Of a DNA stretch of 21,531 bases, positions 16,029 to 21,531 are shown piece after piece. Made by a program: the position numbers and the translations under genes. The stretch's first letter is position 1; the number at the start of each line of letters is the position of its first letter. The DNA comes from Armatimonadota bacterium (GTDB lineage: Bacteria > Sysuimicrobiota > Sysuimicrobiia > Sysuimicrobiales > Humicultoraceae), in the NCBI GenBank assembly GCA_016198805.1, contig JACQHU010000184.1, positions 1 to 21,531 on the forward strand, written 5' to 3'. The notes beneath the pieces were generated by a model. It saw only the letters and a program-made list of their open reading frames with translations, searched no databases and was not told where the DNA came from.

Positions 16029-17490
16029 TCCCGTCGAGACGCCCGCCGCGCGACCCGGCGCCGCCGCCCGACCGGGGCCGACCGCGCGCCCTGCAAGCCC
16101 GTCGTCCCGGGGTCCCGAGGAGATCTATGACACGATCCTCGACGTCATGGGAAACACGCCGCTGGTGCGTCTGCATCGGGTCGTGCGCGCGGGGCGGGCG
16201 GAGGTCCTGGCAAAATGCGAATTTCTCAATCCCGGCGGCTCGGTCAAGGACCGCATCGGCATCGCCATGATCGCCGACGCCGAGCGGCGCGGGGCGCTGG
16301 GCTCGGGCGGGACGATCGTCGAGGCGACCAGCGGCAACACCGGCGTCGGCCTGGCGATCGCGGCCGCGGTCCGCGGCTACCATACCGTCTTCGTGATGCC
16401 GGACAAGATGTCCGAGGAGAAGATCCGGCTGCTGCGCGCGTTCGGCGCCCGCGTGGTGATCACGCCCACCGCGGTGGCGCCGGAGGACCCGCGGTCGTAC
16501 TACAGCGTCAGCCGCAGGATTGCCGACCAGACCCCGAGGGCATTCTACGCCGGCCAGTACCACAACCCGGTGAATCCCCAGGTCCACTACGAGACCACCG
16601 GGCCCGAGCTCTGGCGCCAGACCGGCGGCCGCATGGACGTCCTGGTCGCCGGCATGGGGACGGGCGGGACGATTACCGGCGCCGGCCGCTACCTCAAGGA
16701 ACGGAGCCCCAACATCATCGTTGTCGGTGCCGACCCGGTGGGGTCGGTCTACGCCGAGTACTTCAAGACGCGGGTGCTGCCCGAGCCCCACACCTACAAG
16801 GTGGAAGGGATCGGCGAGGATTTCCTCCCCTCGACCATGGACTTCGCGGTGGTCGACCAGGTCATCTCGGTGACCGACCGCGAAGCGTTCCTGATGACGC
16901 GCCGGCTGGTGCGGGAAGAGGGGCTGTTCTGCGGCGGCAGCAGCGGCGCGGCGGTGGCGGCGGCGCTGAAGTACCTGCGGGCGCGCGCGGACCTCGGGGA
17001 GGGATTGCGCGTTGTGGTGATCCTCCCCGATGACGGGTCGCGCTATCTCTCCAAGGTGTTCTCCGACGACTGGATGCGCGAGCACGGCTTCCTGGAGAAG
17101 GAAGCCGGCGCGGTCGCCGACCTGCTGGCGGCCAAAGACGCCGAGGTCATCGTCGCCACGCCGTCGGACCCCGTGCGCGATGTCATCGCGCGGATGAAAA
17201 CCTACGACATCTCGCAGTTGCCGGTGCTCGACGGCGGCCGTCTGGTCGGGCTGGTCAGCGAGGTCGCCCTGCTCACCTACCTGCTGGAGGGAGATCACAC
17301 AGCCGACGATCCGATTGCGCCGCTCATCGAGCCGGCCCCGCCGGCGGTGACGCCGGACGCGCCTGTGGCCGAACTGGCCGAACTCTTCGCGACGGCCAAC
17401 GCGGTCGTGGTCATCAGCCAGGGCGCGGTGGTGGGCATTGTCACCAAGATCGACCTGATCGATCACCTGGCCCGCCGGGTAGGCCGATGA
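16009..17490 (+). CDS. cbs: Cystathionine beta-synthase with C-terminal CBS domain pair
   Basis: The 493-residue protein has a Pro/Ala-rich, basic N-terminal tail (about 1-35), a fold-type II PLP domain (about 38-360) and two CBS domains (about 375-490). PLP lysine K80 is in NPGGSVKDR; EATSGNTGVG (105-114) and GMGTGGTITG follow. The segment GIGEDFLPSTMD with FCGGSSGAAV favours cystathionine beta-synthase over simple cysteine synthase. The reaction joins serine (or an activated serine) with homocysteine, or with sulfide. The CBS pair usually binds adenosyl ligands and tunes activity. With the gamma-lyase-like gene upstream it could supply cysteine by reverse transsulfuration. It is in an ATGA overlap with the serine kinase candidate. 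Confidence 0.9.
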   Translation: MARRTRSPVETPAARPGAAARPGPTARPASPSSRGPEEIYDTILDVMGNTPLVRLHRVVRAGRAEVLAKCEFLNPGGSVKDRIGIAMIADAERRGALGSGGTIVEATSGNTGVGLAIAAAVRGYHTVFVMPDKMSEEKIRLLRAFGARVVITPTAVAPEDPRSYYSVSRRIADQTPRAFYAGQYHNPVNPQVHYETTGPELWRQTGGRMDVLVAGMGTGGTITGAGRYLKERSPNIIVVGADPVGSVYAEYFKTRVLPEPHTYKVEGIGEDFLPSTMDFAVVDQVISVTDREAFLMTRRLVREEGLFCGGSSGAAVAAALKYLRARADLGEGLRVVVILPDDGSRYLSKVFSDDWMREHGFLEKEAGAVADLLAAKDAEVIVATPSDPVRDVIARMKTYDISQLPVLDGGRLVGLVSEVALLTYLLEGDHTADDPIAPLIEPAPPAVTPDAPVAELAELFATANAVVVISQGAVVGIVTKIDLIDHLARRVGR

Positions 17491-18344
17491 GCCGGGCGCC
17501 GGTGCGCGCAGACGGCCTGTCGGGATCCCTGCGCGCCGGGCTCCCCGACCTCCGGATGGTGGCGTCCGCATCCCTGCGCCTGCACGAGGAGGTGGATCCG
17601 GAGCGCGTGGCGCGGCTGAGCCAGCGGCTGGCCGCCGAAGGCGTGCTGCGCAATCCCCCCGTCGTGTCGGCGCTGGACCGAGATTCCTTCGTGGTCCTAG
17701 ACGGCGCCAACCGGGTGACCGCGCTGCAGCAGGCCCGCATCCGCGACCAGGTCGTGCAGGTGGTCGACTACGATGATCCCGCCGTTGTGCTGGACGTGTG
17801 GGCGCACCTGGTGGCTGAGGACGTCCCCATCTCACGCGACAGGGCCCCCGAGGCGACCGCCTGGGAGGCGATGCCGGCCGATGACGTCCGCGCGGCGCTG
17901 GACGGCGGCAGGCTCGCGTGCGGCCTGATCACCCCCTCGGGCGCCTTCGGGCTGGCCGCAGGGTCCACGCTCGCCGACCGCGTCCGCGCGCTGGCCGCCG
18001 TGGTGGCGGGCTACAAGGGCCGCACGCCGATCTACCGCGTGCCGCCTGATGACCTCCCGGCGCTGGAGCGCGAATACGGTCGCCAGGGCGCGCTGGTGCT
18101 CTTTCCGCGGTTCACCAAGCAGGATATCCGCGCGATCGCCCGGGAGGCCGTCAAACTCCCCACCGGCATCAGCCGGCACGTGGTGCCGCTGCGCGCGCTG
18201 CGGGTCAACGTCGGGCTCGACCTCCTGCGGGCCGAGGAGCCACTGGCGGCCAAGCAGGCCAGGCTGGAGGAGTTCATCAGGGCCCGGCTGCTGGAACACC
18301 GGGTGCGGCACTATCCTGAATCCACGGTCCTGTACGACGAGTGA
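17487..18344 (+). CDS. SerK/SbnI-type free-serine kinase candidate (ParB-like fold)
   Basis: A 285-residue protein starting in an ATGA overlap with cbs. The N-terminal part is ParB/Srx-like: SLRLHEEVDPERV (29-41) and VVLDGANRVTAL (69-80). This matches, from memory, SbnI of Staphylococcus aureus and SerK of Thermococcus, which phosphorylate free serine to O-phosphoserine using an active-site Glu near the LHE motif (E34 or E35 here). The C-terminal stretch LPTGISRHVVPLRALRVNVGL to the end also follows SbnI. The usual DGxHR histidine is Asn (N75). Placed between two PLP enzymes that use serine derivatives, it would make O-phosphoserine for CysM. Alternatives are a transcriptional regulator or a diaminopropionate-pathway role as with SbnA; no sbnB-like gene is seen. 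No DNA-binding helix-turn-helix is evident. Confidence 0.75.
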   Translation: MSRAPVRADGLSGSLRAGLPDLRMVASASLRLHEEVDPERVARLSQRLAAEGVLRNPPVVSALDRDSFVVLDGANRVTALQQARIRDQVVQVVDYDDPAVVLDVWAHLVAEDVPISRDRAPEATAWEAMPADDVRAALDGGRLACGLITPSGAFGLAAGSTLADRVRALAAVVAGYKGRTPIYRVPPDDLPALEREYGRQGALVLFPRFTKQDIRAIAREAVKLPTGISRHVVPLRALRVNVGLDLLRAEEPLAAKQARLEEFIRARLLEHRVRHYPESTVLYDE

Positions 18345-19327
18345 TGGCCTATCGGTTCGCGCCCCCCTCGTCGTCGCTGACCATCGGGACCGACCTGCTG
18401 GCGCTGATCGGCCACACCCCGCTGGTCCGCATCCGCCGGATCGGCAATCTCCCCGAGGGCGTCGAGGTGTACGCCAAGCTGGAGGGCCAGAATCCCGGCG
18501 GCTCGGTCAAGGACCGCCCGGTCCTGCGGATCGTGGAGGACGCCGAACGCGACGGACGCCTGTCGCCCGAGAAGATCATCCTGGACTCCACCAGCGGCAA
18601 CGCGGGTATCGCCTACGCCATGATTGCGGCCGTCAAGGGCTATAGGGCCACCCTGGTGGTCCCGGGCAATGTCAGCGAGGAACGCAGGGGCGTGCTGAGG
18701 GCCTACGGCGCCGAGTTGATCTTCTCGGATCCGCTGGAAGGATCGGACGGCGCCATCCTGATGGCGCGGCGGATGGCGGAGGAAGCTCCAGATCGCTACG
18801 TCTACCTGGACCAGTACAACAACCCCAGCAACTGGCGCGCGCACTACGACACCACAGGCCCCGAGATTCTGGCCCAGACCCACGGGCAGATCACCCACTT
18901 CGTCGCCGGCATCGGCACCAGCGGGACCGCCATCGGGGTCGGCCGCCGGCTGCGCGAGGCGCATCCGGTCATCGAGATCATCGCCGCCGAGCCCGACGAC
19001 GCGTTCCACAGCATCGAGGGATGGAAGCACCTGCCGACGGCCATCGTCCCCGGCATCTACGACCCGAGCGTCCCGCACCGCACCCTGCGCGTGTCCACCG
19101 AAGAGGCGTACCTGCTCACGCGCCGGGTGGCCGCTGAAGAAGGGATTCTGGCCGGACCATCGTCGGGCGCGGCGCTGGCCGCGGCTCTGGCCGTGGCGAA
19201 GGACCTGACGGGCGGCATCGTGGTGACCATCTTCCCTGACGCAGGGGACCGGTATCTATCCACCGGCGTCTGGCCGCGGGCGGGGACCCGCCCGGCGGGG
19301 CCGGCGCGGCCTGACCGGCGTTCTTGA
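18344..19327 (+). CDS. cysM: CysM-like cysteine synthase, probably O-phosphoserine-dependent
   Basis: A 327-residue fold-type II PLP enzyme without CBS domains. Its ATG shares one base with the previous stop (TGATG); an in-frame GTG three bases earlier is an alternative. PLP lysine K56 is in NPGGSVKDRP; the KDRP form, STSGNAGIAYA (82-92), ITHFVAGIGTSGTAIGVGR and the AAEPDD...VPGIYDP region follow mycobacterial CysM, which uses O-phosphoserine and CysO thiocarboxylate. By eye, mycobacterial Arg220, which contacts the phosphate, aligns with K228 here, so a basic residue is kept. The location directly after the serine kinase candidate supports this donor. The last about 20 residues are a Pro/Arg-rich tail. 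SbnA-like chemistry cannot be excluded. Confidence 0.85.
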   Translation: MAYRFAPPSSSLTIGTDLLALIGHTPLVRIRRIGNLPEGVEVYAKLEGQNPGGSVKDRPVLRIVEDAERDGRLSPEKIILDSTSGNAGIAYAMIAAVKGYRATLVVPGNVSEERRGVLRAYGAELIFSDPLEGSDGAILMARRMAEEAPDRYVYLDQYNNPSNWRAHYDTTGPEILAQTHGQITHFVAGIGTSGTAIGVGRRLREAHPVIEIIAAEPDDAFHSIEGWKHLPTAIVPGIYDPSVPHRTLRVSTEEAYLLTRRVAAEEGILAGPSSGAALAAALAVAKDLTGGIVVTIFPDAGDRYLSTGVWPRAGTRPAGPARPDRRS

Positions 19328-19354
19328 GCCCGGTCCGGCATTCTTGAGCCCGGT
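19321..19354. repeat. Two tandem copies of a 14-bp element, 20 bp apart
   Basis: TTCTTGAGCCCGGT occurs exactly at 19321-19334 and 19341-19354. The first copy overlaps the cysM stop codon and the second abuts the mec promoter. A 20-base period is about two helical turns, so a regulator bound to both would sit on one face of the DNA. The neighbouring Rrf2 regulator is an obvious candidate, without direct proof. Confidence 0.65.
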
Positions 19355-19364
19355 GATATATAAT
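19354..19364 (+). promoter_or_regulatory. Extended -10 promoter for mec, likely leaderless transcript
   Basis: TGATATATAAT holds an extended -10 (TGA before TATATA) and an exact TATAAT at 19359-19364, striking in this GC-rich sequence. No good -35 lies at 17 bases, as is usual for extended or activator-dependent promoters. Transcription would begin within a few bases of ATG 19372, so the mRNA would have little or no leader. Confidence 0.6.
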
Positions 19365-19371
19365 GAAGTGA

Positions 19372-19785
19372 ATGGCGCTGGAACTGGCCCGGGCGCAGGT
19401 GGATGCCATGATCGAGCACGCGCGGGAGGACCACCCCATCGAGTGCTGCGGCCTGCTGGCCGGACGGGGGGGGCGTGTGGAGACCGTCTTGCGCGGCCAC
19501 AACGCCGATCGGAGCCCCTTCACCTACCGGCTCGATCCGCAGGAGCAGTTGCAGTTGTTCAAGCAGATGGACGCCCTCGGGCTCGACCTGCTGGGGATCT
19601 ATCACTCGCATACCCAGTCGCCCCCCTACCCCTCGCGGACCGACGTGGCGAAGGCCTTCTATCCGGACGCGGCGTACGTGATCGTCTCCCTGCGCGACAA
19701 GGCGACCCCCAATGACCAGGTGGACGTCCGGGCATTCCGGATCAGGGACGGCGTCATCACCGAAGAGGAGCTTGTGGTGACATGA
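19372..19785 (+). CDS. mec: JAMM/MPN+ metallopeptidase, Mec-like (CysO-cysteine hydrolase)
   Basis: A 137-residue zinc peptidase. The JAMM signature is complete: E24 in HPIECCGLL, then HSH at about 78-80 followed by PPYPSRTD, giving the HxH-x7-S-x2-D zinc and active-site set. In mycobacteria Mec cuts the amide linking newly made cysteine to CysO. Here it may also remove the nine residues after the CysO diglycine, as QbsD and HcyD do for their carriers; that second role is inference. It is separated from cysM by 44 bases holding its own promoter and repeat elements, and overlaps the Rrf2 gene by ATGA, so enzyme and regulator are coupled. No Shine-Dalgarno is clear, matching a leaderless start. 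Confidence 0.88.
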   Translation: MALELARAQVDAMIEHAREDHPIECCGLLAGRGGRVETVLRGHNADRSPFTYRLDPQEQLQLFKQMDALGLDLLGIYHSHTQSPPYPSRTDVAKAFYPDAAYVIVSLRDKATPNDQVDVRAFRIRDGVITEEELVVT

Positions 19786-20279
19786 AGGTCTCCACCCGGG
19801 CCGAGTACGGGATGCGCGCCCTGCTGGACCTGGTCGCCCACTACGGCGAGGGACCGGTGCACAGCCGGCACATCGCCGAGCGGCAGGGTCTGCCCGAGCC
19901 GTACCTCAATCAATTGATGACCTCCCTGCGCCGGGCCGGTCTGATCACCAGCAAGCGCGGGCCGCACGGCGGGCACGCGCTGTCGCGGCTTCCATCGGAG
20001 ATCACCCTCCGCGAGGCCTTCGCGGTGCTGGAAGGGACGACCGCGCCCTGGTGGTGCGTCGAGGTGGACGATCCCGACTGCGTCTATGCCCCGGGGTGCG
20101 GGCTGCGTCCGGTCTGGCAGGCCATTCAGGCCGCCGCGGACGGCGTCCTCAACCGCCTGACCCTGGCCGATCTGCGGCCGTCCGTCCCTGTAGCCGCCGC
20201 GACGCCGGGCACGAACCCGCCGGCGCCCCGCCGGCGCCCGGACCCGCGCGGCCGGCGCCATCCAGCTGCCCGGCGGTAG
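19782..20279 (+). CDS. Rrf2-family regulator with Fe-S-type cysteine triad
   Basis: A 165-residue Rrf2 protein starting in the ATGA overlap with mec; GAGGAG lies upstream. The winged helix begins MKVSTRAEYGMRALLDLV and includes the LPEPYLNQLMTSLRRAGLI recognition region and the SKRGPHGGHAL wing. Cysteines C92, C100 and C106 (spacing C-x7-C-x5-C) closely resemble the [2Fe-2S] triad of IscR (92, 98, 104), so it probably senses iron-sulfur status. CymR-type regulators of the same family control cysteine metabolism but lack the cluster. The last about 30 residues are Pro/Arg-rich and probably disordered. Likely targets are its own mec promoter and the cysteine operon. Confidence 0.88.
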   Translation: MKVSTRAEYGMRALLDLVAHYGEGPVHSRHIAERQGLPEPYLNQLMTSLRRAGLITSKRGPHGGHALSRLPSEITLREAFAVLEGTTAPWWCVEVDDPDCVYAPGCGLRPVWQAIQAAADGVLNRLTLADLRPSVPVAAATPGTNPPAPRRRPDPRGRRHPAARR

Positions 20280-20289
20280 CCAGGAGCCA

Positions 20290-20315
20290 GGAATGATTGT
20301 CAGCGGGCCTCCGTT
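20290..20315 (+). promoter_or_regulatory. SigR/SigH-type ECF promoter (GGAAT-N18-GTT)
   Basis: GGAAT at 20290-20294 is followed by exactly 18 bases and GTT at 20313-20315. This is the established consensus for the thiol-redox ECF sigma factors SigR of Streptomyces and SigH of Mycobacterium. It lies directly in front of an ECF sigma gene with an RsrA-like partner, so positive autoregulation is likely. Transcription would start near 20322. Confidence 0.7.
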
Positions 20316-20330
20316 GTCCATGAAGAACCC

Positions 20331-20975
20331 ATGGGTGCGACTGTCGTGAGCCCAGAGCCTTCGCCGCTGGCAGTGTCCCAGGAGGACAGGGCACGGTTCG
20401 AGGCGCTGGTCACCCAGCACCTCGACGGCCTGTACGGGACCGCGCTGCGCCTGACGCGCAACCGCGCGGCGGCGGAAGACCTGGTGCAGGAAACCTTCCT
20501 GAAGGCCTGGCGGTCGTTCCACACGTTTCAGACCGGGACCAACGCCCGGGCCTGGCTCTACAAGATCCTCATGAACGCGTACATCGACACCTACCGCAAG
20601 TCGGCGCGCGAACCTGAGCTGGTTGATCAGGAGGACGTCGGCGACTTCTACCTGTACGCCAAGGCGCAGGAGAGCGAGGAGTACCGGCGGGCCGGCGACC
20701 CGGAAGAGATCTTGCTGTCTCGGATTATGGACGCCGACGTCAAGTCGGCCCTCGAGCAGGTGCCCGAGCCGTTCCGGGCCGCCGTGATCCTGGCCGACCT
20801 GGAGGAGTTCTCCTACCGCGAGATCGCCGAGATCCTGGGGATTCCCATCGGCACCGTGATGTCGCGCCTGTACCGCGGGCGCCGGCACCTGCAGCGCCTG
20901 CTCTGGGACTATGCCCGGCGCGCCGGGTATGTCAACGGCGAGAACACCAGTCCTCCGACGAAGGCCGCGCGATGA
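20331..20975 (+). CDS. ECF RNA polymerase sigma factor, SigR/SigH-like
   Basis: A 214-residue ECF sigma factor. Region 2 is visible as FEALVTQHLDGLYGTALRL and DLVQETFLKAWRSF (about 23-63), where promoter melting and -10 contact occur. Region 4 is YREIAEILGIPIGTVMSRLYRGRRHL (about 163-188), contacting the -35. The linker with DFYLYAKAQESEEYRRAGDPEE resembles the redox-responsive SigR/SigH group. It overlaps its anti-sigma gene by ATGA. The upstream GGAAT-N18-GTT promoter suggests it drives itself; the leader before ATG 20331 would be only about ten bases. GTG 20346 is an alternative start. Targets probably include thiol and oxidative stress genes, by analogy. Confidence 0.92.
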   Translation: MGATVVSPEPSPLAVSQEDRARFEALVTQHLDGLYGTALRLTRNRAAAEDLVQETFLKAWRSFHTFQTGTNARAWLYKILMNAYIDTYRKSAREPELVDQEDVGDFYLYAKAQESEEYRRAGDPEEILLSRIMDADVKSALEQVPEPFRAAVILADLEEFSYREIAEILGIPIGTVMSRLYRGRRHLQRLLWDYARRAGYVNGENTSPPTKAAR

Positions 20976-21208
20976 GCGAGATCGACTGTACGCGACTGGT
21001 CGAACTCCTCTGGGCCTACCTCGACGGCGAGGCCGACGAGACCCTCTGCCAGGACCTCCAGGTGCACATGGCGGAGTGCCTGCCGTGCCGGCAGCACGCC
21101 GAGTTCGAGCGGCGGCTGCGGGAGGTCATCCAGTACAAGTGCCGCGGCGAACGCGCGCCCGAGCCGCTGCGCCTCGAACTCGTCCGCCTGCTGAGCGGTC
21201 TGTCCTAA
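20972..21208 (+). CDS. Zinc-binding anti-sigma factor, RsrA/RshA-like
   Basis: A 78-residue cytoplasmic ZAS-type anti-sigma factor overlapping the sigma gene by ATGA. The zinc motif is H32-x3-C36-x2-C39 (VHMAECLPC). Further cysteines C6, C26 and C57 surround it; in RsrA, disulfide formation among such cysteines ejects zinc and frees the sigma factor. The opening CTRLVELLWAYLDGEAD and the trailing LREVIQYKCRGERAPEPLRLEL closely follow the mycothiol-system anti-sigma family. There is no membrane segment, so it senses cytoplasmic thiol stress. Position and overlap identify the preceding sigma factor as its partner. Confidence 0.88.
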   Translation: MSEIDCTRLVELLWAYLDGEADETLCQDLQVHMAECLPCRQHAEFERRLREVIQYKCRGERAPEPLRLELVRLLSGLS

Positions 21209-21219
21209 CACAACACCCC

Positions 21220-21256
21220 GCCTGCGCCGGGGAGCATCCTGCCTGCGCTGGGGAGC
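21220..21256. repeat. Near-identical 16-bp direct repeat
   Basis: GCCTGCGCCGGGGAGC (21220-21235) recurs at 21241-21256 with one change (C to T), a period of 21 bases. It lies in the spacer between the anti-sigma factor and ridA. It could be a binding-site pair or a small tandem duplication. The first copy can form a short CCCCG/CGGGG hairpin. Confidence 0.45.
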
Positions 21257-21318
21257 CCCCCGGCGAACCCTGCTTCCGGTCCATCCCAGGAATCGCCCGG
21301 CGCTCCGCGAACACCCCA

Positions 21319-21335
21319 CCTGAATTCCCTTCAGG
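21319..21335. promoter_or_regulatory. Inverted repeat just upstream of the ridA ribosome binding site
   Basis: CCTGAA and TTCAGG form a perfect 6-base inverted repeat around TTCCC, ending two bases before the GAGGAGGT ribosome binding site (21338-21345). It could be an operator or an mRNA hairpin near the initiation region. There is no T-run to support termination. Confidence 0.4.
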
Positions 21336-21349
21336 ACGAGGAGGTATCC

Positions 21350-21531
21350 ATGTCCAAAGACGTCATCCGCAGCGACCGGGCGCCGCTGCCGGTCGGCCCC
21401 TACTCGCAGGGGATCCGCGCGGGCGGATTGCTGTTTCTGGCGGGCCAGATTCCCCTGGATCCCGCCACAGGCCAGATGGTGGCCGGCGACATCAAGGTGC
21501 AGACTCTTCGCGTCCTCCAGAACCTCCAGGC
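21350..21531 (+). CDS. ridA: RidA family 2-iminopropanoate/2-aminoacrylate deaminase, partial
   Basis: The first 60 codons of a RidA/YjgF-type protein run off the window end. ATG 21350 follows a strong GAGGAGGT. The opening SDRAPLPVGPYSQGIRAGGLLFLAGQIPLDPATGQMV is diagnostic, with the conserved GPYSQ and SGQIP-like (AGQIP) motifs. The catalytic Arg and C-terminal signature lie beyond the edge. RidA destroys reactive enamine/imine by-products released by PLP enzymes acting on serine or cysteine, which fits the several such enzymes upstream. Whether it belongs to the sigma/anti-sigma transcript is unclear, since 141 bases separate them. Confidence 0.93.
   Translation, partial: MSKDVIRSDRAPLPVGPYSQGIRAGGLLFLAGQIPLDPATGQMVAGDIKVQTLRVLQNLQ

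Noticed and set aside
15742..17835. 697-codon minus-strand open frame opposite cysO and cbs
   Set aside because: Its His/Arg/Gly-rich composition and complete overlap with well-supported plus-strand genes mark it as a shadow.
19300..19325. GCCGG/CCGGC hairpin followed by TTCTT as a terminator of the cysteine operon
   Set aside because: The five-base stem has a 10-base loop, lies inside the cysM coding end and is followed by a poor T-run; such stems are common by chance at this GC content.
21220..21256. Start of a CRISPR array or repeat array
   Set aside because: There are only two imperfect 16-base copies with a 5-base gap, which is no array geometry.
21289..21314. Second SigR-type promoter upstream of ridA
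   Set aside because: GGAAT occurs at 21289-21293, but 18 bases later the sequence is CAC, not GTT.

Overview
The window is GC-rich (roughly two-thirds G+C throughout) bacterial chromosomal DNA. Genes are tightly packed, ATGA-type stop/start overlaps are frequent, and GTG or TTG starts occur. The TrpB2-type tryptophan synthase beta chain, the DtxR-family regulator, the RsrA-type zinc anti-sigma factor and the CysO/Mec cysteine genes suggest a high-GC lineage such as an actinobacterium, a Chloroflexota member or a candidate phylum from soil or sediment. I cannot fix the phylum from sequence alone. I found no rRNA, tRNA, CRISPR array or insertion sequence.

Layout. (1) 12-3852: an AMP-binding (ANL-type) enzyme overlapping a family 2 glycosyltransferase, then a stand-alone TrpB2, closed by a symmetrical hairpin. 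(2) 3892-4482, minus strand: an exported LolA/LppX-like protein. (3) 4739-8574: a damaged block holding remnants of a patatin phospholipase, a GH31 glycosidase, a GMC oxidoreductase and a multi-pass membrane protein. They meet at sharp joins near 5000, 5120-5130 and 7905-7925; one small intact membrane protein (6554-6907) lies among them. (4) 8714-9816, minus strand: overlapping PerR/Fur-type and DtxR-type metalloregulators. (5) 9928-19327, plus strand: nine genes with gaps of 11 bases or less, in order ferric iron ABC importer (fbpABC), lipB, a cystathionine gamma-synthase/lyase family enzyme, a CysO-like sulfur carrier, cystathionine beta-synthase with CBS domains, a SerK/SbnI-like free-serine kinase candidate and a CysM-like cysteine synthase. 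(6) 19372-20279: a JAMM (Mec-like) peptidase overlapping an Rrf2 regulator with three cysteines, behind its own AT-rich promoter. (7) 20290-21208: an ECF sigma factor and RsrA-like anti-sigma pair behind a textbook SigR/SigH-type promoter. (8) 21350 to the edge: the start of ridA.

How it fits together. The central proposal is a self-contained cysteine module. The SerK-like enzyme would make O-phosphoserine from serine, CysM would condense it with sulfur carried on the CysO C-terminal thiocarboxylate, and Mec would release cysteine. Mec may also trim the nine residues that follow the CysO diglycine. The module is physically joined to iron import and lipoate transfer behind a DtxR-box-like site. 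It is followed by a probable Fe-S regulator and a thiol-redox sigma system, so iron, sulfur and redox control appear to be wired into one locus. The SerK-CysO-CysM-Mec grouping is the best candidate here for a system that has not been described as such.
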